Below, piece by piece: positions 18,466 through 27,526 of a stretch of 64,000 nt of DNA. The notes under the pieces were generated by a model that had not been told where the DNA came from, ran no database searches, and saw nothing but the letters and a program-made list of their open reading frames with translations. A program made the translations under genes and the position numbers. Location of the stretch: positions 186,001 to 250,000 of the forward strand of contig NZ_QUKD01000002.1 of the NCBI RefSeq assembly GCF_003480915.1, in the 5' to 3' direction. This DNA is from Parabacteroides sp. TM07-1AC (GTDB lineage Bacteria; Bacteroidota; Bacteroidia; Bacteroidales; Tannerellaceae). Positions within the stretch are counted from its first letter, which is position 1. Every line of letters starts with the position of its first letter.

Positions 18466-19653
18466 ATGAAACTTTTACAAGAGAAACTAGCAAAGTACGA
18501 TGCTCCTCAAAAAGCGATGGCTGCAGGAATTTACCCTTATTTCAGAATGATCGAAAGCGATCAGGATACTGAAGTAATGATCAGTGGTAAAAAAGTCTTG
18601 ATGTTTGGCTCAAACGCTTATTTAGGATTGACTAATCATCCTAAGGTAAAAGAGGCAGCAATTGAAGCGATCAAAAAGTACGGTACGGGTTGTGCCGGTT
18701 CACGTTTCCTGAATGGTACGCTTGACATCCATATTGAATTGGAAAAACGTCTGGCTGAATTCGTAGGAAAAGAAGATGCGATCGTGTATTCAACAGGTTT
18801 CCAGGTGAACCTGGGAGTAGTTTCCTGTCTGACAGGACGTGAAGATTATATCTTGTGGGATGAGCTGGACCACGCCTCCATCATTGAAGGCCATCGTCTG
18901 TCTTTCTCAACTAAACTGAAATACAAGCATAACGACATGGAATCGCTGGAAAAACAACTCCAGAAATGCGAACCTGACAAGGTGAAGCTGATCGTTATCG
19001 ACGGAGTATTCAGTATGGAAGGAGATATAGCCAAACTTCCCGAAATCGTAGCACTGGCAAAGAAATACAATGCCAGCGTCATGGTTGACGAAGCACACGG
19101 CCTGGGAGTTCTAGGTGATCACGGACGCGGAACATGTAACCACTTCGGTGTTACCGACGACGTAGACCTCATTATGGGTACATTCAGTAAATCACTGGCT
19201 TCTATCGGTGGATTTATCGCTTCTGATAAAGACACGATCAACTACCTCCGTCACAATTCACGTTCTTACATTTTCAGTGCCAGCAACACGCCGGCAGCTA
19301 CAGCAGCAGCAGGTGCCGCACTCGATATCATGTTGAGCGAACCGGAACGTATCGAACATCTGTGGGATCTGACTCACTATGCCCTGGACGGTTTCCGTAA
19401 CATGGGTTGTGAAATCGGACATACCGCCACTCCGATCATTCCGTTATTCATCCGTGATAACGATCTGACATTCCTGATCGTTAAAGAATTGTTCGAAGCC
19501 GGAATCTTTGTAAATCCGGTAGTTTCTCCGGCCGTTGCTCCGGAAGACACGCTGATCCGTTTCTCACTGATGGCTACTCACACGAAAGAGCAGTTGGATT
19601 ATGCACTTGAAGCAATTCACAAGGTATTTAAAAGTCACGGCTTAGTAGACTAA
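18466..19653 (+). CDS. spt: Serine palmitoyltransferase (alpha-oxoamine synthase)
   Basis: 395 residues, PLP-dependent fold type I. Condenses serine with a fatty acyl-CoA (or ACP) to 3-ketodihydrosphingosine, the first step of sphingolipid synthesis. Motifs: 'GSRFLNGT', 'VDEAHGLGVLG' and Lys242 in GTFSKSLAS as the Schiff-base lysine. The N-terminus 'YDAPQKAMAAGIYPYFRMIES' is typical of Bacteroides SPT rather than of glycine C-acetyltransferase or BioF; a genuine BioF lies at 61.6 kb for comparison. Cytosolic. Monocistronic, with a long leader and a strong terminator. Confidence 0.92.
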   Translation: MKLLQEKLAKYDAPQKAMAAGIYPYFRMIESDQDTEVMISGKKVLMFGSNAYLGLTNHPKVKEAAIEAIKKYGTGCAGSRFLNGTLDIHIELEKRLAEFVGKEDAIVYSTGFQVNLGVVSCLTGREDYILWDELDHASIIEGHRLSFSTKLKYKHNDMESLEKQLQKCEPDKVKLIVIDGVFSMEGDIAKLPEIVALAKKYNASVMVDEAHGLGVLGDHGRGTCNHFGVTDDVDLIMGTFSKSLASIGGFIASDKDTINYLRHNSRSYIFSASNTPAATAAAGAALDIMLSEPERIEHLWDLTHYALDGFRNMGCEIGHTATPIIPLFIRDNDLTFLIVKELFEAGIFVNPVVSPAVAPEDTLIRFSLMATHTKEQLDYALEAIHKVFKSHGLVD

Positions 19654-19674
19654 ACTGTTACTATTTTTATAATA

Positions 19675-19715
19675 AAAGGCTCCCAAACGGTAGAAATATC
19701 AGCTTGGGAGCCTTT
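19675..19715 (+). terminator. Hairpin terminator after spt
   Basis: AAAGGCTCCCAA (19675-19686) pairs with TTGGGAGCCTTT (19704-19715); the following sequence is T-rich (CACGTTTTCC). Confidence 0.75.
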
Positions 19716-19775
19716 CACGTTTTCCCTATTCTTGTTTTTTCACTTTCCCTTGCTCATTCTCTGAGAATATTTGAC

Positions 19776-19783
19776 TATTTTTG
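19776..19783 (+). promoter_or_regulatory. -7 box (TATTTTTG) of the PSP1-domain gene
   Basis: TATTTTTG fits TAnnTTTG. A possible upstream TTG start at 19781 overlaps this box, which favours the ATG at 19823. Confidence 0.6.
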
Positions 19784-19822
19784 CGTAATTGTACAGACTA
19801 TAAATACATATACAACCAGAAA

Positions 19823-21268
19823 ATGGATTTCAAACTAAATAAAGGAAGTTGCTGCATGGGGAAAAAAGGATGCAGCAAAATACAAAATAATAAACTGAAT
19901 ACCTACGATTGGCTCTGCGATGTGCCCGATGCGGAAAATGCAACCGATTACGTAGAAGTGCAATTCAAAAACACCCGTAAAGGGTATTATCTGAATAGTT
20001 CAAAAATACCTCTTGAAAAAGGGGATATGGTTGCTGTCGAAGCCAGTCCCGGACATGATATAGGGACTGTCACCCTTACCGGAAAACTTGTTCTTCTTCA
20101 AATGAAAAAGAACAATGTACGTACAGGGGAAGGATATGAACCTAAGAAGGTATATCGCAAAGCGAAACCGACTGATATAGAGAAGTACGAAGAAGCAAAG
20201 GCGAAAGAACATGCCACTATGATCCGTTCACGACAGATCGCAGCAGACCTGGGACTGAACATGAAGATCGGCGACGTAGAATACCAGGGAGATGGCAACA
20301 AGGCTATTTTCTATTATATCGCCGACGAGCGTGTCGATTTCCGCCAACTGATCAAAGTCCTGGCAGAAGCATTCCGTGTACGTATCGAAATGAAACAGAT
20401 CGGTGCCCGTCAGGAAGCCGGACGTATCGGTGGTATAGGTCCTTGCGGACGTGAATTGTGCTGTTCCAGTTGGATGACGAGCTTTGTTTCAGTGGCTACC
20501 GGTGCTGCCCGCTATCAGGATATATCCATGAACCCTCAGAAACTGGCCGGACAATGTGCCAAACTGAAATGTTGCATCAACTATGAAGTGGATGCTTACG
20601 TGGAAGCACAGAAGCGTTTACCGTCCAGGGAAATCGTACTTGAAACAAAGGATAACAATTACTATCACTTCAAGACAGACATCTTCAAACGTGAGATAAC
20701 TTATTCAACCGACAAATCTTTTGCCGCCAACCTGGTTACGATATCAGCAGATCGTGCTTTCGATGTGATCAATATGAATAAGAAAGGAAGCAAACCGGTT
20801 ACTCTGGAAGCCGACACCAAACCGCAACCGCCTAAACGCGATGCACAGGATATTCTCGGTCAGGATAGCGTCACTCGTTTTGACTCTGTCAAGAAAAAGA
20901 AGAAAAAACGTCCGTCAGGCAATGGAGGAAACGGAGGCAACGGCAATAATAGCGGAGGGAATCATCCGAACGCTTCTGCCAACGGAGAAAATAGAGAAAA
21001 CGGTAACAACAAACCGGCAAATAACCGGCCTTCGGGTAACGACAAACAGCCCAGAAACGAAAAGGCTCCCAACAATAATAACAATAACAACTCCGGAGGT
21101 AATAAAGGAGGCGGTAATAATAACAACCGCAACAACAATAATAACAACCGGAATAACAGAAACAGACAAAAGCCTAAAGAGAATAATGACAAACAAGCGA
21201 ATAATGACAAACCTCAGCATCAAGCTAAACCGGGAGGAAACAAACCGGAGAATAAGCCCGAAGCTTAA
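19823..21268 (+). CDS. ricT: PSP1-domain protein (RicT/YaaT homolog) with a low-complexity tail
   Basis: 481 residues from ATG 19823. The PSP1 domain covers about 40-310: 'GDMVAVEASPGHDIGTV', 'YIADERVDFRQLIKVLAEAFRVRIEMKQIGARQEAG' and the cysteine set 'GGIGPCGRELCCSSW' and 'AKLKCCINYE', the Fe-S ligand cysteines of RicT (YaaT). In Bacillus, RicT with RicA/RicF binds Fe-S clusters and modulates RNase Y; rny is at 36-38 kb here. A Cys-rich N-terminus (SCCMGKKGC) is extra. The last ~130 residues are an Asn/Gly/Lys-rich disordered tail. The 3' end overlaps the probable gldH start. Confidence 0.85.
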   Translation: MDFKLNKGSCCMGKKGCSKIQNNKLNTYDWLCDVPDAENATDYVEVQFKNTRKGYYLNSSKIPLEKGDMVAVEASPGHDIGTVTLTGKLVLLQMKKNNVRTGEGYEPKKVYRKAKPTDIEKYEEAKAKEHATMIRSRQIAADLGLNMKIGDVEYQGDGNKAIFYYIADERVDFRQLIKVLAEAFRVRIEMKQIGARQEAGRIGGIGPCGRELCCSSWMTSFVSVATGAARYQDISMNPQKLAGQCAKLKCCINYEVDAYVEAQKRLPSREIVLETKDNNYYHFKTDIFKREITYSTDKSFAANLVTISADRAFDVINMNKKGSKPVTLEADTKPQPPKRDAQDILGQDSVTRFDSVKKKKKKRPSGNGGNGGNGNNSGGNHPNASANGENRENGNNKPANNRPSGNDKQPRNEKAPNNNNNNNSGGNKGGGNNNNRNNNNNNRNNRNRQKPKENNDKQANNDKPQHQAKPGGNKPENKPEA

Positions 21269-21719
21269 AGGAATCGTTGTCGTTCTCTTTGTATTCTTAT
21301 GCTTCTCCTGCGATCAACAGGCCTTGTACGACCAGTACCAGGCCATTGATAACACAACGTGGGGGAAGGATAAGGAATATTATTTTTCTTTTCACGTAGA
21401 CGACATCACCACTCCTTACAACCTGACTTTTGAGGTTCGCAACAACAATATGTATCCTTATCAGAATCTTTGGCTATTCTGCAACGAAGAACAGCCGATC
21501 GGTCCTTTGAAGAGGGATACGATAGAATGTGTTTTAGCGGATGAATTCGGAAAATGGTATGGACACGGTATCTCCTTATTTCAGTCCAGTTTTCCCATAC
21601 GGACAAATTATAAATTCGAACATCCGGGGATGTATACGTTCAGCTTCCGCCAGGGTATGCGTGACAGTACATTAAGAGGTATACAGGAAATCGGCTTCCG
21701 GGTAGAAAAAGTGAACTGA
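21204..21719 (+). CDS. gldH: GldH-type gliding-motility lipoprotein
   Basis: About 171 residues if ATG 21204 is used. The lipobox 'FLCFSC' follows a hydrophobic stretch 'GIVVVLFVF', so the protein is a lipoprotein. The mature part ('YDQYQAIDNTTWGKDKEYYFSFHVDD', 'NLWLFCNEEQ', 'DTIECVLADEFGKWYGHGIS...FP') matches GldH, required for gliding in Flavobacterium; non-gliding Bacteroidales keep it. The start is uncertain: no ATG/GTG/TTG lies close to the signal sequence, and 21204 puts 65 bases inside the PSP1 gene with a long polar n-region. The ricT-gldH order is common in Bacteroidetes. Confidence 0.8.
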   Translation: MTNLSIKLNREETNRRISPKLKGIVVVLFVFLCFSCDQQALYDQYQAIDNTTWGKDKEYYFSFHVDDITTPYNLTFEVRNNNMYPYQNLWLFCNEEQPIGPLKRDTIECVLADEFGKWYGHGISLFQSSFPIRTNYKFEHPGMYTFSFRQGMRDSTLRGIQEIGFRVEKVN

Positions 21720-21729
21720 TCAACGAAGA

Positions 21730-23154
21730 TCAACGCTCTCTCCGGGAAGCATCCAGCCGAAGGAAAATAAATAATAAGATTGTAAAACCTAATAAAGAAG
21801 AGCCTCCATAACTGAAGAAAGGCAACGGAATACCGATCACAGGAGTCAGCCCGGTAACCATTCCGACGTTGATAGCCAGGTGAAAGAAGAATATGGAGGC
21901 AACACTATATCCGTACACCCTGCCAAATGTTGTATTCTGCCGTTCTGCAAGCACGACTAATCGGATAATAAATGCCCCAAACAGGAGAAGGACAAGCGTA
22001 GAACCGACAAAACCATGTTCCTCGCCTACCGTACAAAAAATAAAATCGGTTTCCTGCTCCGGCACATATTTCAATTTGGTCTGTGTCCCGTTTAAAAAAC
22101 CTTTCCCGGTCAACCCACCCGACCCGATAGCGATCTTCGACTGATTCACATTATAACCTGCTCCGCTGGGATCATCTTCCAATCCCAACGACACCTTGAT
22201 ACGAATTTGCTGGTGAGGCTCCAGTATTTCATCGAATACATAATCCACCGAATACATAAAAGCCATCGACCCTAAAGCAAAAGCCGCTATCATTCCATAA
22301 TGCCACACCCAGTTACGAAGAGAAAGATATATCAGATAAACGATAGCCAGTCCGACTAATCCCACTGAAACCCAGGCAAAATTTACGGGGATAAAAAGAG
22401 AAGTTATATAAGCTGCCAGATACACGAGAGCCGTCCCTCCCAGCATAATCTGTAAAGCCATCCTGTTCTTGCGAATTCTAGCCACAAGAAAAAAAGAAAT
22501 AACCAATATCATTGAAGAGACAATCAATGTTCCCATATCCGTTGCACCTACTACAACATCCGAGAACTTCATGGTCGTCACAAAAAAAGCTACCGCACAA
22601 ACACCTGCCAGCAGAATATATCCGGACATGCCCTCCCGATATAGCATCAGGAAAAAAGCAAAATAAACCAATGCCGAACCGGTTTCTTTTTGCAGAATGA
22701 TACAAATCATCGGCAGGAAAATAAGCAGGAGTGTTATAGAAAAGTTCTTGACTGTGGTCAGTTGAAATCCATAAGAATTCATGAACTTCGCCACAGCCAG
22801 TGCCGTTGCAAACTTAGCAAACTCCGCCGGCTGTATACGGAAAGACCCCAGTTGCAACCACGAATGAGACCCTTTGATATTCGGAGCAAAAAAGATAGTA
22901 GCTATCAGCAAAAGGATAATAGCTGCATATATCAGATAACCGAAGACATCGAAGAAATCGCTTTCCAGCATCAGTATGACAAAAATAACCACCATAGAAA
23001 TCCCCACCCACATCAGCTGCGATCCGGGACGTCCGTTTATATCAAACAGGCTCATGCTGTCAAACTCAAAACTGGCACCACAAATAGTGAACCAACCGGC
23101 TACTATCATCAACATATAAAGTATAATGGTAAACCAGTCAATCGTCTTCCACAT
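21730..23154 (-). CDS. rodA: Peptidoglycan glycosyltransferase RodA (SEDS)
   Basis: 474 residues from ATG 23154, which follows the mrdA stop without overlap (TGAAATG); in-frame ATGs at 23175 and 23196 would overlap mrdA. SEDS-family polytopic membrane protein with about 10 helices. Family motifs: 'LGSFRIQPAEFAKFATALAVA', 'GSGGLTGKGFLNGTQTKLKYVPEQETDFIFCTVGEEHGFVG' and 'PFFSYGGSSLL'. RodA polymerises glycan strands together with PBP2 in the elongasome. Last gene of the purH-mre operon, converging on gldH with a 10-base gap. Confidence 0.95.
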   Translation of the reverse strand: MWKTIDWFTIILYMLMIVAGWFTICGASFEFDSMSLFDINGRPGSQLMWVGISMVVIFVILMLESDFFDVFGYLIYAAIILLLIATIFFAPNIKGSHSWLQLGSFRIQPAEFAKFATALAVAKFMNSYGFQLTTVKNFSITLLLIFLPMICIILQKETGSALVYFAFFLMLYREGMSGYILLAGVCAVAFFVTTMKFSDVVVGATDMGTLIVSSMILVISFFLVARIRKNRMALQIMLGGTALVYLAAYITSLFIPVNFAWVSVGLVGLAIVYLIYLSLRNWVWHYGMIAAFALGSMAFMYSVDYVFDEILEPHQQIRIKVSLGLEDDPSGAGYNVNQSKIAIGSGGLTGKGFLNGTQTKLKYVPEQETDFIFCTVGEEHGFVGSTLVLLLFGAFIIRLVVLAERQNTTFGRVYGYSVASIFFFHLAINVGMVTGLTPVIGIPLPFFSYGGSSLLGFTILLFIFLRLDASRRER

Positions 23155-23155
23155 T

Positions 23156-25042
23156 TCAGTCTTTCTGTACCCCATAATCAGATAATAAATAAACACGGTC
23201 TTCAGTTACCACCGAATTTGTCATTTTTTCTTCCAAGGCTTTATCTTCCGGTGATATTTCACCCTTCAGATAATATTCCATCATTAACTTACCGATAGGA
23301 ACTCCAAACGCCGCACCGAAACCTCCATTCTGTACATAGACGCAGATAGCCACTTTCGGGTTCTTATAAGGAGCAAAGCCGATAAAGGCAGAATGGTCCT
23401 TTCCATGAGGGTTTTCAGCTGTACCGGTTTTACCGCATACTTCAATACCGGGAATCGCTGCAGCCCAGCAAGTACCGCCCAGTACCGCATTACGCATACC
23501 TTCCGCAACAACTTCATAATGTTTTGCATCCACAGTCGGATATCGTTTGTTTGTATAAAGAGTATCCAAAGGTGTATCCTGTATTTCTTTCACGACATGA
23601 GGGGTAATAAAATATCCCCGATTGGCAATTGTTGCCGCCAAATTACAAATTTGTAACGGCGTTGCTGCTATTTCTCCCTGACCGATTGCAATAGAGATGA
23701 CTGTCGTAGAAGTCCAACGGTGATAATAATTATCATAAAACTTACTGTTCGGGACAAATCCTCTTCTTTCTCCAGGCAAATCGATTCCCAACTGATAGCC
23801 GTATCCCATAGATACCAGGTGATTCTTCCAAACCTCAAAACCTTTTTGTATGGTCGGATAACGACGGCGGCTATCCAGCATATCATGTAACCCCCAACAG
23901 AAATAAGAGTTACAGGAAGTTGCCAAAGCCGGGACCAGACTCAAAGGAGAAGGATGTCCGTGACAGGCCGGTTTCCGCTTTGGAGAATAAGTATATCCAT
24001 GCGCACAGGTATACATCGTTTCAGGCGTTATCACCCCTTCCTGTAAAAAGATCAGCCCCTGTGTGGGTTTAAATGTCGAACCGGGAGGATAAAAACCTGT
24101 TATAGAACGATCGATAAGCGGAGTCTGGGGAGTCTCCTCCAGCATCTTATGATTCTTACCCCGCTGGCGTCCGACCAGCAAGCTTGGATCGTAATTAGGT
24201 GAAGAAACCATACAAAGCACTTCACCTGTTTCCGGTTCTATCATCACGATACTTCCAACCTTATTCCGCATCAGCTTCTCTCCGTAAGCCTGCAAATCAA
24301 TATCTATTGCCAGTTTCAAACTCTTACCCGAAACCGGATGAATATCGCTGTTCCCGTCATCGTATTTTCCCTTTATACGACCATGCACATCCCGTAAAAG
24401 AATCTCCACTCCTTTTACACCACGCAACTCTTTCTCATATGAACGTTCAACTCCTGCACGACCGGCGTAATCTCCCTGTACATAATAATCGTCTTTTTCT
24501 ATATCTTTCCGGTTTACTTCCCCTATATTACCCAACACATGTGCCGCATAGGGATATTCATATTGGCGAATCGTACGGTTTTGGATATAAAAGCCGGGGA
24601 ATTTATACAGTTTTTCCTGCAATACGCCACACTCCTGTGCTGAAAGATGATTCATAAACAATTGCGGGACATATGACGAATATCCCGGATTCAACCGGCG
24701 GTTCTTGATATTGGCTATCTGCTTTTCAAACTGCTCCTTGGTTATATTGAGGATATTACAGAAATCCAGCGTATCGAAAGGCTGAACCTCACGCATGATA
24801 AGCATCACATCGTAAGCCGGTTGATTGTAGACTAACAGTTTATCATTACGGTCATAGATCATCCCACGGGAAGGGTTTAGGGTCTTTTTCAAAAACGCAT
24901 TACTGTCAGCCCATGCTTTATAATCGTTCTCCACTACCTGAAGGTAGAACAAACGAACAATAAAGATGAGAACCAACAGAACTACGGCACCTATTATTAC
25001 ATAACGCCTGTTCTCAAGTGTATACTTCGTATTAGTCTCCAC
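23156..25042 (-). CDS. mrdA: Penicillin-binding protein 2 (elongasome transpeptidase)
   Basis: 628 residues; starts with GTG at 25042, overlapping mreD by 11 bases. One N-terminal membrane helix (about 14-33), PBP dimerisation domain (from 'PSRGMIYDRN', about 57), transpeptidase domain with SxxK at Ser322-Lys325 ('PGSTFKP'), SxN in 'SCNSYF' and KTG in 'CGKTGTAENP'. Periplasmic D,D-transpeptidase partner of RodA. Confidence 0.96.
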   Translation of the reverse strand: METNTKYTLENRRYVIIGAVVLLVLIFIVRLFYLQVVENDYKAWADSNAFLKKTLNPSRGMIYDRNDKLLVYNQPAYDVMLIMREVQPFDTLDFCNILNITKEQFEKQIANIKNRRLNPGYSSYVPQLFMNHLSAQECGVLQEKLYKFPGFYIQNRTIRQYEYPYAAHVLGNIGEVNRKDIEKDDYYVQGDYAGRAGVERSYEKELRGVKGVEILLRDVHGRIKGKYDDGNSDIHPVSGKSLKLAIDIDLQAYGEKLMRNKVGSIVMIEPETGEVLCMVSSPNYDPSLLVGRQRGKNHKMLEETPQTPLIDRSITGFYPPGSTFKPTQGLIFLQEGVITPETMYTCAHGYTYSPKRKPACHGHPSPLSLVPALATSCNSYFCWGLHDMLDSRRRYPTIQKGFEVWKNHLVSMGYGYQLGIDLPGERRGFVPNSKFYDNYYHRWTSTTVISIAIGQGEIAATPLQICNLAATIANRGYFITPHVVKEIQDTPLDTLYTNKRYPTVDAKHYEVVAEGMRNAVLGGTCWAAAIPGIEVCGKTGTAENPHGKDHSAFIGFAPYKNPKVAICVYVQNGGFGAAFGVPIGKLMMEYYLKGEISPEDKALEEKMTNSVVTEDRVYLLSDYGVQKD

Positions 25043-25547
25043 TCTTCTGTGTCTCTATATTGAAAGCTTCTATCGTACAAATTAATAATGTAGTCGTTAC
25101 CACACTCGCACCGATACGGATCGCAAGGAATAACGGATCGAATAAAGTCAGCGATTCGATCAGGAATAAAGTGACATGATGGATCACCACGAATGAGAAA
25201 ACATATCGGAAGAAACCACCATAGCCAAAGGTCTTATAGGAAGGATAGATCCCTTCGGGCAGGTCCTTTCCCATGAAAAAGCGAATCAAGGGTTCACGTA
25301 TAAACCCAGCCAGTGTACATGCCGCAGCATGCATTCCCGGTGTATTTGAGAACATATCGATCACCAGCCCGATCAGAAAAGAAGACAAAACAACCACATC
25401 GCGCGACGTTCCTACCGGCATCTTTATGATGAAATAAAGATATAAAAACGGCGTTGCGACCCGCAGGAAATGTATATTGTTCAGGATCAACACCTGAATC
25501 AATACCAATACAACGAAATAAATCAACCCCCGTAATAAATTAATCAT
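25032..25547 (-). CDS. mreD: Rod-shape protein MreD
   Basis: 171 residues, about five membrane helices. 'LRGLIYFVVLVLIQVLILNNIHF' at the N-terminus and the position between mreC and mrdA identify it; MreD sequences are otherwise poorly conserved. Integral membrane elongasome component. Overlaps mreC by 8 bases and mrdA by 11. Confidence 0.9.
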   Translation of the reverse strand: MINLLRGLIYFVVLVLIQVLILNNIHFLRVATPFLYLYFIIKMPVGTSRDVVVLSSFLIGLVIDMFSNTPGMHAAACTLAGFIREPLIRFFMGKDLPEGIYPSYKTFGYGGFFRYVFSFVVIHHVTLFLIESLTLFDPLFLAIRIGASVVTTTLLICTIEAFNIETQKSGD

Positions 25548-26394
25548 TTCTCCTCGCCTCTTGTTCTACTCTTCTCTGTTCTGCCTGATTATAATTCTTA
25601 ATGATCCTGACGTTGTTTAACGACTGAAAATCTGTCGCCAGTTCCACCTCCAGTGAAAAGAAGTTATCGTCGTGCTGTTTCTCAAAGTCGGAAACCGTAC
25701 CGACAACCAGTCCTGCCGGGAACACACTCGAATAACCGCTCGTCACGATCGTATCTCCTTTCTGAAACTCCACATGCCGTGGCAGTTCTTCCAGGTTGGC
25801 ATAGCGGGTATTTCGTCCATTCCAACTCAACGAACCGAAATAACTACTTCCCAACACCTTGCAACTCAACCGTGATTTAGGATTAAGTAAAGGGATAATC
25901 ACTGAGAACTGATCTGTCACAGTGGAAACAATGCCAACAACTCCCCTTTCGGAAACAACGCCCATATCCGGTGCGATACCGTCTTTACGTCCTTTATTCA
26001 CAGTAATGTAATTCGAAAGATGGCTTACACTATTATTCACAACCTCCGCCAAGACAAAACTATACGGAAACTGTTCGGTCGAATCAGGAGCAAACCCGCT
26101 AAAAGTAAGTGTATCGGCGACCATCATATCCAAACGGTCCTGTAACTCCAGCAAATCCATTTCCAACTGCCCGTTCCTCTCCAGCAACTCCTTGTTTATT
26201 TCACGCAGGTCCAGATAGGATGTCACATAACCGGAAACAGATGAAATATGACCGGTCAATACGTTTGCCGAACTAAAGATGATATTCCGCTGGTATGCAT
26301 TATTACGATAGATCAGCATCAACGAAACAATCTCAAGCAAAACAAACAGAAACCAATGCCTCTTTCTTACCAGGAAGTCCAGCAGTTTACGCAT
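25540..26394 (-). CDS. mreC: Rod-shape protein MreC
   Basis: 284 residues. One N-terminal membrane helix (about 12-28), a coiled coil (about 60-95) and the periplasmic beta domain with 'NYITVNKGRKDGIAPDMGVVSERGVVGIV' and 'GDTIVTSGYSSVFPAGLVVGTV', typical of MreC. It links cytoplasmic MreB to periplasmic PBP2. The 93-base gap to mreB holds an inverted repeat. Confidence 0.95.
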   Translation of the reverse strand: MRKLLDFLVRKRHWFLFVLLEIVSLMLIYRNNAYQRNIIFSSANVLTGHISSVSGYVTSYLDLREINKELLERNGQLEMDLLELQDRLDMMVADTLTFSGFAPDSTEQFPYSFVLAEVVNNSVSHLSNYITVNKGRKDGIAPDMGVVSERGVVGIVSTVTDQFSVIIPLLNPKSRLSCKVLGSSYFGSLSWNGRNTRYANLEELPRHVEFQKGDTIVTSGYSSVFPAGLVVGTVSDFEKQHDDNFFSLEVELATDFQSLNNVRIIKNYNQAEQRRVEQEARRND

Positions 26395-26405
26395 AAGCCA
26401 TATAA

Positions 26406-26485
26406 CAAGTTAACAGTTGACAAGTGACAGTTGACAGTTAGAATAAAAATTAAACTGTCACTTGTCAACTGTCAACTGTCAACTA
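26406..26485. repeat. Heptamer-built inverted repeat between mreB and mreC
   Basis: On each arm the unit TTGACAG/CTGTCAA is repeated, and both arms contain AACTGTCA/TGACAGTT and CAGTTGACAAGTGACAG or its complement, separated by a ~13-base AT-rich loop near 26440-26453. The arms can form a stem of about 25-30 bp inside the operon mRNA. Confidence 0.8.
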
Positions 26486-26487
26486 TT

Positions 26488-27507
26488 TTATCGGATAAGG
26501 AAATTAAATTTATCTATATTCTTCAATGCTACACCCGTACCTTTTGCAACCGCATGCAACGGATCTTCTGCAATATGGAACGGGATATTGATCTTATCCG
26601 TCAGACGCTTATCAAGCCCGCGCATCAGAGCACCACCACCTGCCAGATAGATACCGTTGCGTACGATATCGGCATACAGTTCGGGAGGAGTCTGTTCGAG
26701 TGCGCTCAGGATAGCTGCTTCCATCTTGGAAATAGATTTTTCCAGACAATGTGCTATTTCCTGATAAGAAACGGGAACTTCCATCGGAAGAGCCGTCATC
26801 TGATTCGGACCATGTACAATATAATCTTCAGGAGGATTATCCAGGAACGTCAATGCAGAACCGACATTGATCTTGATCAGCTCGGCTGTACGTTCACCGA
26901 CTTTCACATTATGCTGGCGACGCATATATTCCATTATATCAGCCGTCAGGTCATCCCCGGCGATACGAATCGATTTATTGGAAACGATACCACCCAACGA
27001 GATAACAGCGATCTCAGTCGTACCACCGCCTATATCCACGATCATGTTTCCTTCGGGCGCTTCCACATCGATACCGATACCGATCGCAGCCGCCATAGGT
27101 TCATAGATCATATAAACATCGCGTCCTCCGGCATGCTCGGCAGAGTCACGTACGGCACGTATCTCCACTTCAGTGCTTCCGGACGGGATACAAACCACGA
27201 TCCGCAATGAAGGAGAAAACCAGCGATGTTTCGGATTTATCATTTTGATCATACCGCGTATCATTTGCTCGGCAGCAAAGAAGTCGGCAATCACACCATC
27301 GCGCAACGGACGGATCGTACGAATATTCTCGTGCGTCTTTCCGTGCATCTGGCGTGCCTTCTCTCCGACTGCCAGCACCTTGTCGGTACGCCGGTCGAGG
27401 GCAACTACCGATGGCTGATCTACCACGACCTTACCACCACTGATGATGATGGTATTCGCAGTACCCAGGTCCATCGCTATTTCTTGTGTAAAAGAAAATA
27501 ATCCCAT
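26488..27507 (-). CDS. mreB: Rod-shape actin homolog MreB
   Basis: 339 residues. Actin-fold motifs: 'AMDLGTANTIIISGGKVVVDQPSVVALD' (phosphate 1), 'MIVDIGGGTTEIAVISLGGI' (phosphate 2) and 'GIYLAGGGALMRGLD' (adenosine). Forms membrane-bound filaments that direct lateral wall synthesis. It is 19 bases downstream of purH, so probably cotranscribed with it. Confidence 0.97.
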   Translation of the reverse strand: MGLFSFTQEIAMDLGTANTIIISGGKVVVDQPSVVALDRRTDKVLAVGEKARQMHGKTHENIRTIRPLRDGVIADFFAAEQMIRGMIKMINPKHRWFSPSLRIVVCIPSGSTEVEIRAVRDSAEHAGGRDVYMIYEPMAAAIGIGIDVEAPEGNMIVDIGGGTTEIAVISLGGIVSNKSIRIAGDDLTADIMEYMRRQHNVKVGERTAELIKINVGSALTFLDNPPEDYIVHGPNQMTALPMEVPVSYQEIAHCLEKSISKMEAAILSALEQTPPELYADIVRNGIYLAGGGALMRGLDKRLTDKINIPFHIAEDPLHAVAKGTGVALKNIDKFNFLIR

Positions 27508-27526
27508 TTTTTAATAAGGTGTTTTT

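Noticed and set aside
19781..19823. Upstream TTG start for the PSP1 gene
   Set aside because: The codon lies inside the -7 box TATTTTTG, so it would not be in the mRNA; ATG 19823 is preferred.
26406..26485. TTGACA as a sigma-70 -35 element before mreC
   Set aside because: Bacteroidetes promoters use TTTG/TAnnTTTG, the hexamer is part of a repeat array, and no -7 box follows at the right distance.
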